A stretch of DNA of 62,455 nt, taken from assembly GCA_934490165.1 (NCBI GenBank), contig CAKSTB010000017.1, positions 1 to 62,455 of the forward strand, given 5' to 3'. A model generated the notes under the pieces. That model saw only the letters and a list, made by a program, of their open reading frames with translations. It was not told where the DNA came from and ran no database searches. Source of the DNA: an uncultured Ruminiclostridium sp. GTDB lineage: Bacteria > Bacillota > Clostridia > Oscillospirales > Ruminococcaceae. The position numbers and the translations under genes were made by a program. This document shows positions 54,771-62,455 of this stretch, piece after piece (the first letter of the stretch is position 1; every line of letters begins with the position of its first letter).

Positions 54771-55703
54771 TTACATAAATATTCCCGCAAGTGCGGTGTA
54801 GTACATAAGTGTCAGCGGAAGTGTAACCATTGATAATATGGTGCTTACCGCAAATATTTCGGCGCTGTAGCCCGCATCCCTGTCATAGAGCAGTGCGAAC
54901 ATTGTGCACATAGCAGCGGCGGGGCAGGCGGTAGCGAGTATGTTTACGCCTGCAACGGTCTGATCTATCTTAAATACAAGGCAGATAACGGTAAGCAGTG
55001 CAGGAAGCAGGAACAGCTTTACAAAGCAGGTGTAGTAAAGCCGCGGCTTTTTCAGTGCAGGGAGCAGCTTTACGGTAGCTATTGTAGAGCCGGCGATTAT
55101 CATTGCAAGCGGTGTGTTGATATTTGCAAGGTGCTGTGCCGTTTCAAGGATGACGTTCGGGAGCGTGAAGTTGCACAAAAACAGGATAATACCGATTATT
55201 GTAACGATAATGCTCGGTGATAACAGCGACTTTATCATCTGCTTAAAGTTCGGCTTGCCGCCCTTCATCATAATAACGCCGTGCGTCCACGAGCAGAGAT
55301 TGAACATCGTAACATACGCCGTAAGGCAGAATACACCCTCAGTGCCATAAACGCCCTGTATCAGCGGTATGCCCATAAAGGCGCAGTTTGAATAAAGACA
55401 GCTGAAACGCTCTATCAGCTGTCCCTCCCTGTCCTTACTGCGTACTATCAGCGGCACAAGGATAAACGCTATAACATAGCTTATTATCGCTATGAGGAAC
55501 GATAAAAGCAGTGTGTTCAGCGTTTCGGGGTCGAACGGCTTCTGATAGGATACCAGAATAACCATAGGCGTTGCAAAGTTAAGTACAACGGTTGAAAGCT
55601 TTTTGGTGCAGGTGTCGTCAAGCAGTTTGAGCTTGCGGCAGATAACGCCGACACCCGCGAGCAGTGCCATTATGACGACCTGCTCGATAATTGCCCAGTT
55701 CAT
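54771..55703 (-). CDS. AEC-family (auxin efflux carrier-like) transporter
   Basis: A 310-aa membrane protein with about ten hydrophobic helices in two halves. The N-terminal half has LLDDTCTKKLSTVVLNFATP and the second half TPLAMIIAGSTIA and ILATACPAAAMCTMFALLYD, all typical of bacterial AEC transporters, which move malate or other carboxylates. The specific substrate cannot be told. It is probably co-transcribed with the thioesterase gene. Confidence 0.9.
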   Translation of the reverse strand: MNWAIIEQVVIMALLAGVGVICRKLKLLDDTCTKKLSTVVLNFATPMVILVSYQKPFDPETLNTLLLSFLIAIISYVIAFILVPLIVRSKDREGQLIERFSCLYSNCAFMGIPLIQGVYGTEGVFCLTAYVTMFNLCSWTHGVIMMKGGKPNFKQMIKSLLSPSIIVTIIGIILFLCNFTLPNVILETAQHLANINTPLAMIIAGSTIATVKLLPALKKPRLYYTCFVKLFLLPALLTVICLVFKIDQTVAGVNILATACPAAAMCTMFALLYDRDAGYSAEIFAVSTILSMVTLPLTLMYYTALAGIFM

Positions 55704-55872
55704 AAGTATACCTCTTGTCTTTTGTTCTTTTTTCTTTTCTTCGACTAATTATACTACTTCAGCAGAGTAAAATCAATGTTAAAATACTGTAAAATGGGGT
55801 TTTATGCGGAAATTTTCGCGTTTTGCCCGCCAAAAATCCGTTACGGGCGTTGATTTGACACTATGGCAATAC

Positions 55873-55902
55873 TGCACAAAAAAATCACTCTAAATTTGTG
55901 CA
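55873..55902. promoter_or_regulatory. Inverted repeat upstream of the cellobiose phosphorylase promoter
   Basis: TGCACAAA (55873-55880) and TTTGTGCA (55895-55902), perfect 8-bp arms, 14 nt apart, ending 11 bp before the -35 box. A typical layout for an activator or repressor operator; no regulator gene is adjacent. Confidence 0.45.
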
Positions 55903-55913
55903 CAATACCGCCC

Positions 55914-55942
55914 TTGAAATGAAAACGATTTACTGATATAAT
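55914..55942 (+). promoter_or_regulatory. Promoter with cre-like sequence for cellobiose phosphorylase
   Basis: TTGAAA (55914-55919), 17 nt, TATAAT (55937-55942). The spacer contains TGAAAACGATTTAC, a partial match to the catabolite-responsive element, so CcpA repression is possible. The leader is about 260 nt long. A second TATAAT lies near 56188 without a good -35. Confidence 0.6.
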
Positions 55943-56034
55943 GAAGTTATGCAAAGGAACTTAAAACCTGTAAAACAGTTTGTCAAACAGGATAACTTGC
56001 AGAGAATTTCAAAAAATGAGGGCTTATTTAATCC

Positions 56035-56125
56035 CTATCCCCCCTTCCCCCTTTCCCCGGAAAGGGGGAGAATATGGGGGCTGGCGCCCCTCAGCCCTCC
56101 TTGGGGCTTTGCCCCAAACCCCATC
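56035..56125. repeat. GC-rich hairpin cluster in the cellobiose phosphorylase leader
   Basis: In an AT-rich gap lies a 90-bp stretch of C- and G-runs with at least two strong stems: CCCCCTTTCC / GGAAAGGGGG (56047-56056, 56059-56068) and TTGGGGC / GCCCCAA (56101-56107, 56111-56117). Composition unlike the flanks suggests an inserted dispersed element. No reading frame. It lies between promoter and start codon, so it could attenuate transcription. Confidence 0.6.
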
Positions 56126-56210
56126 AGAATATCAAGGGTAAAAAGAATTCTGCGATTATACTGAACGACAGTTTGTTTACGGGGAATATAATATCAAGGA
56201 GGACTTTCTG

Positions 56211-58604
56211 ATGAATTACGGACATTTTGACCTTGAAAACAAGGAATATGTCATCACAAGACCCGATACTCCCTCGGCATGGGCTAACTACTTAGGCTCA
56301 CCCGAATACGGTGCTATCATTTCAAACAACGCAGGCGGTTACAGCTTCGTTAAGTCAGGCGCAAACGGACGTGTTATCCGTTACCGCTTCAATGCTGTTC
56401 CCAACGACCAGCCCGGTAGATATGTATATATCAAGGACGCTGAGGACGGCGATTTCTGGTCTGCATCATGGGCACCTGTATGCAAGCCCTTAGACCAGTA
56501 CAAGAGCGAGTGCCGTCACGGTACAGCTTACACTGTTATCACCTCTGAGTACAAGAGCATAAAGTCTGAGGTTACTTACTATGTTCCTATGGACGCTACA
56601 TACGAGGTATGGGCTGCAAAGGTAACAAACACAGATACAAAGCCCCGTAAGCTCAGCGTTACAGGCTACTGCGAGTTCGTAAACGATCCCAACTATGAGC
56701 AGGATCAGGTAAACCTCCAGTACACACTGTTCATCACAAGAACATACTTCAAAAATAAGTATATCCACCAGATGCAGAACGAGATCTACAATCCCAACAG
56801 CGGTCGTTTCTTAGGTCTTGCGGCCGCTAAGGTTGACGCTTACTGCGGCGACCGCGACGCATTTGTAGGTTCTTACAGAACATACAACAACCCCAAGGGC
56901 ATTGAAGAAGGCCTTAAGGGCGACTTAAACTACAACACAAACTCATGCGGCGCACTCCAGAGCGACATCGTTCTTCAGCCCGGCGAAACAAAGGTTCTTA
57001 CTTACGTTCTCGGCGGTCAGAAGACAGAGGCTGAAATTGAAGCTATCATTGCCAAGTATGAAAAGGACGGCGCAGTAGAGGCTGATCTTACAGAGCTCAA
57101 GAACTACTGGCACTCAAAGCTCGACAACCTCCAGGTAAATACACCCGACGCTGATTTCAACAACATGGTAAATGTATGGAACGCATATAACTGCTTCATC
57201 ACATTCATCTGGTCAAGAGCCGCATCATTCCAGTACTGCGGTCTGAGAAACGGCTTCGGCTACCGTGATACTGTACAGGATATCCAGGGCGTTATCCACC
57301 TTGCTCCCGAAATGGCTAAGAAGCAGATCGTATTTATGCTCTCAGCTCAGGTTACAAACGGCGCAGGACTGCCCCTCGTTAAGTACGACCACAAGGCAGG
57401 TCAGGAAAACCACCCCGACGAAAACGACGAAAACAGCGTATACGCTAAGCAGACAGGTCACCCCTCATACCGTGCAGATGACGCTCTGTGGCTGTTCCCG
57501 ACAGTTTACAAGTACATCTCCGAAAGCGGCGACCACGCATTCCTTGACGAAGTTATCTCATATGCTAACGACGGCGAGTCAGGCACAGTATATGATCACT
57601 TAAAGAGAGCTATCGACTTCTCGATGAACCACCTCGGCAACCACGGTATGCCCGCAGGTCTTCACGCTGACTGGAACGACTGTCTGCGTCTTGGTAAGAA
57701 GGGCGAATCTACATTCGTAGCATTCCAGCTCGTTTACGCTATAAAGATCTTAAAGACATACGCTCTTGAAAAGAACGATACAGAGTACGCTAAGTACCTT
57801 GACGAGATCAAGGCTAAGCTTGACGAGATCCTTTCAGCTTGCTGGAACGAGGACAGATGGATCAGAGGCTACAAGGAAGACGGTACTGTTATCGGTCAGA
57901 GAACAGATCCCGAAGCTTCTATGTGGCTCAATCCCCAGTCATGGTCAGTCATCTCAGGCTTTGCAAGCAAGGAACAGGCTGAAAAGGCTATGGACAGCGT
58001 AGAAAGAGAGCTCAACACCGATTACGGCGCAATGGTTATGTATCCTCCTTATGTTAAGCACGGATTTGACGGCGCTCTTATGCAGTGCTTCAACAAGTGC
58101 ACAAAGGAGAATGCAGGTATCTTCTCACAGCCTCAGGGTTGGCTGATACTCGCCGAGTCAAAGCTCGGTCACGGCAACCGTGCATATAAGTACTGGAAGG
58201 AAGCAGCTCCCGCTACTTACAACGAGAATGCAGAGCACAGAGTTCTTGAACCCTATGTTTACGGTCAGTTCGTTGAAGGCAAGGACAGCCCGTTCGCAGG
58301 ACGTGCTCATGTACACTGGCTGACAGGTACAGCATCTACTGTAATGGTAGGTACTACAGAGGGTATCCTCGGTCTTAACCCTGAAACAAAGGGTATCGTG
58401 ATCGATCCTTCTATCCCCTCGGAGTGGAAGGAATACACAATGAAAAAGACATTCAGAGGCAAGAAGCTGAATGTTACGGTTAAGAACCCTAACGGCAGTG
58501 AACACGGCGTTAAGAGTGTAACAGTAAACGGCGAAAAGATCGAAGGCAAGCTCATTCTTGACAGCATCTTAAAGGCTGAAAATGATATCGTTATCGAGCT
58601 TTGA
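56211..58604 (+). CDS. Cellobiose phosphorylase (GH94)
   Basis: A 797-aa GH94 enzyme, which converts cellobiose and phosphate into glucose 1-phosphate and glucose in the cytoplasm and saves ATP in cellulose use. N-terminal MNYGHFDLENKEYVITRPDT and QYCGLRNGFGYRDTVQDIQG are characteristic. The catalytic region AGLHADWNDCLRLGKKG carries the general-acid Asp (Asp 490, with Asp 487 close by). Length fits the cellobiose rather than the longer cellodextrin enzymes, but specificity should be regarded as probable. AAGGAGG is 9 nt from the ATG. Codon use is strongly biased to C-ending codons compared with its neighbours, a sign of high expression. The long leader holds a GC-rich hairpin cluster. A terminator follows at once. 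Confidence 0.93.
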   Translation: MNYGHFDLENKEYVITRPDTPSAWANYLGSPEYGAIISNNAGGYSFVKSGANGRVIRYRFNAVPNDQPGRYVYIKDAEDGDFWSASWAPVCKPLDQYKSECRHGTAYTVITSEYKSIKSEVTYYVPMDATYEVWAAKVTNTDTKPRKLSVTGYCEFVNDPNYEQDQVNLQYTLFITRTYFKNKYIHQMQNEIYNPNSGRFLGLAAAKVDAYCGDRDAFVGSYRTYNNPKGIEEGLKGDLNYNTNSCGALQSDIVLQPGETKVLTYVLGGQKTEAEIEAIIAKYEKDGAVEADLTELKNYWHSKLDNLQVNTPDADFNNMVNVWNAYNCFITFIWSRAASFQYCGLRNGFGYRDTVQDIQGVIHLAPEMAKKQIVFMLSAQVTNGAGLPLVKYDHKAGQENHPDENDENSVYAKQTGHPSYRADDALWLFPTVYKYISESGDHAFLDEVISYANDGESGTVYDHLKRAIDFSMNHLGNHGMPAGLHADWNDCLRLGKKGESTFVAFQLVYAIKILKTYALEKNDTEYAKYLDEIKAKLDEILSACWNEDRWIRGYKEDGTVIGQRTDPEASMWLNPQSWSVISGFASKEQAEKAMDSVERELNTDYGAMVMYPPYVKHGFDGALMQCFNKCTKENAGIFSQPQGWLILAESKLGHGNRAYKYWKEAAPATYNENAEHRVLEPYVYGQFVEGKDSPFAGRAHVHWLTGTASTVMVGTTEGILGLNPETKGIVIDPSIPSEWKEYTMKKTFRGKKLNVTVKNPNGSEHGVKSVTVNGEKIEGKLILDSILKAENDIVIEL

Positions 58605-58629
58605 TCCTTGTCACATATGAATTGATACG

Positions 58630-58664
58630 CACCCCGAAGGCTATGCTTTCGGGGTGTGTTTTTT
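58630..58664 (+). terminator. Terminator of the cellobiose phosphorylase gene
   Basis: CACCCCGAA / TTCGGGGTG stem (58630-58638, 58648-58656) followed by TGTTTTTT, 25 nt after the stop. Confidence 0.85.
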
Positions 58665-58781
58665 ATGCAAAAAAATATCGGGGCACCGGCGAAGCTCAAT
58701 ATTGAAGATTTTTATCTGTTGTGGTATACTGTAAAGCATCAGGATAAAACTAAGCAATAGGCACATTCGGATAAGGAGCTT

Positions 58782-59663
58782 ATGATGTACGAAACCAATT
58801 CATATGATATAGCGATAATCGGTACAGGACCTGCAGGAATATCAGCGGCGATAAACGCGGCGATACGAAAGAAGAAGTTTATCCTTTTCGGAAACGAAAA
58901 TCTCAGTGCAAAGGTAGAGTGCGCTCATCTCATTTCAAACTATCCCGCCTTGCCCGAGATCAGCGGCAAGGAACTGAACGAAAGGCTTGCTGCTCATTTA
59001 AAGCAGCTGGATATCGTGATTACAGCCGAGCGTATAACGGGCGTATATAATATGGAAAAGTATTTTATGCTGCTTGCCGACCAAAAGGAATACAAGGCGG
59101 ACGCTGTGATCTTAGCAACAGGCGCGCAGACGGTAAAGGAGATCAAAGGAGAGCGTGAGCTCCTAGGCAGGGGTGTGAGCTACTGTGCCACCTGTGACGG
59201 CAACTTTTACAAGGATAAGACGATAGCGGTTATCAGCGATAACAAGGAGAGCGAGGAAGAGGTCGATTTTCTGGCGGGGCTTGCGAAGAAGGTTTACTTT
59301 TACCCGTCATACAAGACTGATCATTCAAAGGAAAATGTCGAACGACTGACGTTGCCTGTCGTAAGTGTTGACGGTGAGCGCCACGCAGATGGGATAACTC
59401 TTAAAGACGGCACACAAATTGCCGTTGACGGTGTATTCTTCTTAAAGCAGTCTGTTTCAGCCGATGTACTGCTCGGCGGTCTTGAGATGAACGGCGGCAG
59501 TATAGCGGTAGATCACGATATGTCGACCAACGTAAAAGGCTGTTTTGCCTGCGGCGACTGCACAGGAAAGCCGTATCAGATAGCGAAAGCTGTAGGTGAG
59601 GGCAATACCGCACTGCACAGTGCAATAACCTATCTTTCCGCGCTTAAGAGCAAAATCGAATAA
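58782..59663 (+). CDS. Thioredoxin reductase-like flavoprotein with degenerate NADPH site
   Basis: A 293-aa low-molecular-weight thioredoxin reductase relative. The FAD-binding motif GTGPAGISAA is near the N-terminus, the redox pair is CATC in CATCDGNFY (about residues 134-137), and the C-terminal FAD motif is CFACGDCTGKPYQIAKAVGEG. In canonical enzymes the NADPH domain has GGGxSA; here the segment reads IAVISDNKESEEEV, with no glycine motif, and the following Arg cluster is also missing (KKVYFYPSYK). This is the pattern reported for ferredoxin-dependent clostridial thioredoxin reductases, so it probably takes electrons from ferredoxin or another donor. Two ATGs in tandem (58782, 58785); the second has the better spacing from AAGGAG. 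Confidence 0.88.
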   Translation: MMYETNSYDIAIIGTGPAGISAAINAAIRKKKFILFGNENLSAKVECAHLISNYPALPEISGKELNERLAAHLKQLDIVITAERITGVYNMEKYFMLLADQKEYKADAVILATGAQTVKEIKGERELLGRGVSYCATCDGNFYKDKTIAVISDNKESEEEVDFLAGLAKKVYFYPSYKTDHSKENVERLTLPVVSVDGERHADGITLKDGTQIAVDGVFFLKQSVSADVLLGGLEMNGGSIAVDHDMSTNVKGCFACGDCTGKPYQIAKAVGEGNTALHSAITYLSALKSKIE

Positions 59664-59669
59664 AAAGTA

Positions 59670-59700
59670 AGTCCCGCAGGTTTGATTTACCTGCGGGACT
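59670..59700. terminator. Bidirectional terminator between convergent trxB-like and lipid-kinase genes
   Basis: Perfect 12-bp stem AGTCCCGCAGGT / ACCTGCGGGACT with a 7-nt loop in the 54-bp gap between two convergent stop codons. Confidence 0.75.
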
Positions 59701-59717
59701 GTGTTGTATTCCGGCTT

Positions 59718-60638
59718 TTACACTGTTTCGGGTTCTTTTTCGGTTATAGAAATATTATCCTGCTTTGCAATAACTGCTTTATCGTAAGCCTTTACCGAGT
59801 ATTCCGTAACATTTTTTATCGTTTCGCCGTCTATCTGCAACGCGGTAGGACGGTCAAAGCGCACGGTGATATCCTTTCCGGTCATAACTTCTACCATTTC
59901 TGTATGACTGACGTGTTCGCCCTTGAAGATCGAGGGGAAAACCATAAGGGTTTTGAGCTTACCGCTTCCATGCATTACTACGACCGATAAAGTGCCGTCA
60001 GGGTTATTCCTCACCTGTGCGGGCGCGGTCATCATACCGCCGCCATAGAACCTGCCGTGCATTGTCGGGGCAAGCCACACTTTTTTGAAGCTGTATTCCT
60101 TGCCGTCAACAGTGATTACCGCATTCGCAGGCTTGAAATGAAACAGCAGCCCTTTGATTGCTATAGAAGTATAATTTATCGGCTTGTCCGATTTTTCACG
60201 CAGTTCGTCACCGACTTCACAGCAATAGCCGTCAATTCCGTAACCTATCGCGTTGATAAACAGGTAGCTCTTACCGTTCACCGTTACGGTCGGCAGACCC
60301 CGGATATATTCGTTTATCGGTATCGGATCGCAACCCGGCTCTTTGTCAAGGTCACGCATAAAGTCGTTACCGCTGCCCGTTGCATAGAAATACAGCGGGT
60401 TTTCATACGGATAGCCCTCGCTGTCATTTATAAAGCGGTTAAGCGTGCCGTCGCCGCCGCAGATTATAATATCGCTTTTGGGGGAAATGCTGTCAAAGAA
60501 TGCACCATAGCTTGTTATATGTGTCATATTACAATATTTCAGCTCGTCATTTTTGTATATTTCCGTAAGCTTTTTTGCCTGCTCTTCACCTTTTCCGTTA
60601 CCCGCAAGGGGGTTGTATAATATGTATTTTGTACTCAT
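59718..60638 (-). CDS. Diacylglycerol kinase-family lipid kinase
   Basis: A 306-aa protein of the DagK/YegS/sphingosine-kinase superfamily, which phosphorylates diacylglycerol or a related lipid using ATP. Motifs: NPLAGNGKGEEQAKKL at the N-terminus, GGDGTLNRFIND (nucleotide-binding GGDGT), YFYATGSGNDFMRDL, and the beta-rich C-terminal domain with FDRPTALQIDGETI. RBS GAGGAAAC. The substrate is not decided by sequence. Upstream lies a 290-bp AT-rich intergenic region. Confidence 0.88.
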   Translation of the reverse strand: MSTKYILYNPLAGNGKGEEQAKKLTEIYKNDELKYCNMTHITSYGAFFDSISPKSDIIICGGDGTLNRFINDSEGYPYENPLYFYATGSGNDFMRDLDKEPGCDPIPINEYIRGLPTVTVNGKSYLFINAIGYGIDGYCCEVGDELREKSDKPINYTSIAIKGLLFHFKPANAVITVDGKEYSFKKVWLAPTMHGRFYGGGMMTAPAQVRNNPDGTLSVVVMHGSGKLKTLMVFPSIFKGEHVSHTEMVEVMTGKDITVRFDRPTALQIDGETIKNVTEYSVKAYDKAVIAKQDNISITEKEPETV

Positions 60639-60881
60639 ATCTGTTTCCTCATTTCAAAGCGGTAAACCGCTATTTGATTATAGTATAACAAAATCAAGAG
60701 GATTTTGCAATATTTTGTCGCTATTTGTCAACAGATATCGAAAAAATTGTGGAAATTGATGCTTGAGCCAAAGAGGAGTTGCGAATTTATTGCGTGTTTT
60801 TGTAAATTACGGATCTTTATTTCAACGAACCTAAAAAGTCAGCGAATTTCTAAAGTTTTTACGGATTTTCAGTAAAAACTA

Positions 60882-60910
60882 TTGAATTTTATGAAGTTTT
60901 TGGGTATACT
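60882..60910 (+). promoter_or_regulatory. Promoter of the DUF4143 ATPase gene
   Basis: TTGAAT (60882-60887), 17 nt, TATACT (60905-60910), then AGGAGG about 7 nt further and ATG at 60931. The leader is very short. Confidence 0.65.
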
Positions 60911-60930
60911 AGATATAAGGAGGCGATATT

Positions 60931-62130
60931 ATGATCGTAAGACCGCATTATTTGAACATACTGAAAACTTATCGTGATGTTCCGCTTGTAAAGATACTTT
61001 CCGGTATCCGCCGTTGCGGAAAATCGACCATTCTTGATATGCTGAAAGAGGATCTGATCGGCAGCAGCATTTCTGCCGACCATATAATTCATTTGCGCTA
61101 TACATCGGAAGAACTGGACGAGGACATGACAGCAAAGCAGATGTACCGTGATATAAAAGATAGGATAACTGACGACAAGCGATATTATCTTTTACTTGAC
61201 GAGGTGCAGGAGGTCGCAGGCTGGGAAAGAGCGGTCAACAGTCTGCTTGAAGATACCGATACCGATATCTATGTGACAGGTTCAAATTCCAAGCTGATGT
61301 CGGGGGAAATATCAACCTATCTGACAGGGCGCTATATCTCGATCCCGGTATTTACGTTGTCTTTTGCCGAATATATAGAGTTCAGGAAAAAGGACGGTCA
61401 TACGACAAAAGAGCTTTTGAACGAATATATACGCATGGGCGGTTTCCCTATTGTAGCGCTCGGAAATTTTGATGAGCATTCATCATATCAGATCGTAGAA
61501 GGTATTTACAATTCCGTCATTAACGGCGATATCACAAGAAGACATAACATTACAAACTTTGATTTGTTTAACCGTGTGGTAAAATATATCGTTGAAAATG
61601 TCGGAAAAACCTTTTCCGCAAATTCTATCGTAAAATTTATCAAGGGCGAGGGTCGTTCGTTGTCGGTAGAGTCGGTGTATAACTATCTTGAGTGGCTTGA
61701 AAAAGCTTTTGTGATCTATCGTTGCCAAAGGTATGATATGCAGGGGAAGAGCGTTCTGAAAACGCAGGAAAAATTCTATCTTGCCGATGCCTCATTGAAA
61801 TACTGCATTATGGGCTTTAATCCGAAATCCGTTGCCGCGATGCTCGAAAATATCGTGTATTTTGAGCTCAGGCGGAAAGGCTACAATGTGTACATCGGCA
61901 AAAACGCCGCAAAGGAAATTGACTTCGTAGCTGTGCGGCGCGATGAGCGTATATATGTGCAGGTGTGCCGCAATCTGCCCGAAGAATCGGACAGAGAGGT
62001 TGCCAATCTGCTCGAGATAAATGATCATTACCCGAAATATGTGGTAACGCTTGATGAGTTGGCGGGAGGTAACATAAACGGTGTGAGAATTGTTCATCTG
62101 GCGGATTTTTTGTTGAGTGAAGAATATTGA
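60931..62130 (+). CDS. AAA-type ATPase with DUF4143
   Basis: A 399-aa protein of the common bacterial/archaeal AAA + DUF4143 group. Walker A is SGIRRCGKST (about residues 24-33), Walker B YYLLLDEVQEVAGW, and the sensor-like VTGSNSKLMSGEISTYLTGR follows. The C-terminal DUF4143 domain (about 190-390) resembles a restriction-endonuclease fold: the last part has EIDFVAVRRDERIYVQVC, the ExD..xxK-like core. Members often occur as many paralogues and their role is unknown. It is transcribed alone from a promoter with a short leader. Confidence 0.85.
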   Translation: MIVRPHYLNILKTYRDVPLVKILSGIRRCGKSTILDMLKEDLIGSSISADHIIHLRYTSEELDEDMTAKQMYRDIKDRITDDKRYYLLLDEVQEVAGWERAVNSLLEDTDTDIYVTGSNSKLMSGEISTYLTGRYISIPVFTLSFAEYIEFRKKDGHTTKELLNEYIRMGGFPIVALGNFDEHSSYQIVEGIYNSVINGDITRRHNITNFDLFNRVVKYIVENVGKTFSANSIVKFIKGEGRSLSVESVYNYLEWLEKAFVIYRCQRYDMQGKSVLKTQEKFYLADASLKYCIMGFNPKSVAAMLENIVYFELRRKGYNVYIGKNAAKEIDFVAVRRDERIYVQVCRNLPEESDREVANLLEINDHYPKYVVTLDELAGGNINGVRIVHLADFLLSEEY

Positions 62131-62270
62131 TTTAAAAACTTTGGAAGAATGCTATCGGGCATTTGTACGACCCGAATGGTGCGTGTTCGCCCCCATACCA
62201 AAAAGCAGGACTATGACCGTTTGAGATAACGGAAATGTGGCGGGGTGTCGAATTGCGGTCATTGGTGGTC

Positions 62271-62455
62271 GGTGCATCTGTGCATCGACAGCCATTTGTG
62301 CCGTTGCATCTGTGCAATGACAGCCATTTGTGCCGTTGCATCTGTGCAATGACAGCCATTTGTGCCGTTGCATCGTGCAACGGCTTTGTGTGGCTGTCTT
62401 TATGCATCCTTGCATAACGGCTTTGTGTGGCTGTCTTTATGCATCCTTGCATAAC
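62271..62455. repeat. Tandem repeats that reverse orientation at a palindrome
   Basis: Three 32-bp units start at 62271, 62303 and 62335. At 62367-62381 lies GTTGCATCGTGCAAC, a palindrome. Beyond it two 37-bp units (62381 and 62418) continue to the window edge and resemble the reverse complement of the first type. No convincing gene is encoded. The preceding 62131-62270 shows nothing that I can support. The array continues outside the window. Confidence 0.7.

Noticed and set aside
62132..62452. Repetitive minus-strand frames over the terminal repeats (HKWLSLHRCNGTNG-like)
   Set aside because: The peptide simply translates the tandem DNA repeats in several frames; no RBS or domain.
62271..62455. 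CRISPR array at the right edge
   Set aside because: Units are contiguous tandem copies with no unique spacers, and orientation reverses; no cas genes nearby.

Overview
The window looks like the chromosome of a low-to-moderate GC, Gram-positive gut Clostridium relative (Oscillospiraceae/Ruminococcus-like; genus is my inference). Supporting features are a GH94 cellobiose phosphorylase, sortase-type and lipoprotein surface proteins, very large Ig/beta-helix surface proteins, a thioredoxin reductase with a degenerate NADPH site, and strong AGGAGG ribosome binding sites. No rRNA or complete tRNA gene and no CRISPR array was seen.

Region 1 (1 to about 26,994) is the right-hand part of an integrative and conjugative element (ICE); its left end lies outside the window. 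Reading leftward from the right end it carries a tyrosine-recombinase gene abutting a tRNA 3' fragment (attR), a 55-aa gene missed by length cut-offs, a hairpin-rich 190-bp intergenic region, parA, parB, a DUF3847 gene, an oriT-like inverted repeat, mobC, a MobA/MobL relaxase, a 2572-aa ArdC/N6-methylase/SNF2-helicase giant with a complete tnpV-family gene nested in another frame, a HAD-domain protein, two double-SpoVG proteins, an Rpn-type nuclease gene followed by a duplicated copy of its own tail, a Thr-rich lipoprotein, a 1970-aa thioester/Cna-B surface adhesin, and a VirD4/TraG coupling ATPase. A 16-bp palindrome (GTGCTAC-N2-GTAGCAC) occurs six times at gene borders between 2.1 and 13.3 kb and is a candidate for an element-wide operator, parS-like site or RNA signal. 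The integrase lacks the usual Tyr nucleophile and the first His of the HxxR box, so this copy may be unable to excise by itself.

Region 2 (27.0-37.3 kb) is ordinary chromosome: a membrane protein, rlmH, a D-Ala-D-Ala carboxypeptidase, a divergent 7TM histidine kinase/OmpR regulator pair, a lipoprotein with a C39-like cysteine-peptidase-fold protein, and leuS with a near-perfect housekeeping promoter.

Region 3 (36.8-53.9 kb) is an apparent two-gene unit: a receiver-like protein with no phospho-acceptor Asp, then a 5504-aa secreted protein built of beta-helix modules, about 16 Cys/His-rich spacer motifs, four almost identical 321-bp repeats and four C-terminal FnIII-like domains. Its promoter is preceded by two direct repeats 20 bp apart, reminiscent of LytTR-type activator sites.

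Region 4 (53.9-62.5 kb) holds a TM2 protein, a PaaI-like thioesterase, an AEC transporter, the highly codon-biased cellobiose phosphorylase gene with a long structured leader, the TrxB-like flavoprotein, a diacylglycerol-kinase-family lipid kinase, an AAA/DUF4143 ATPase, and at the right edge a short tandem array that switches orientation around a palindrome.
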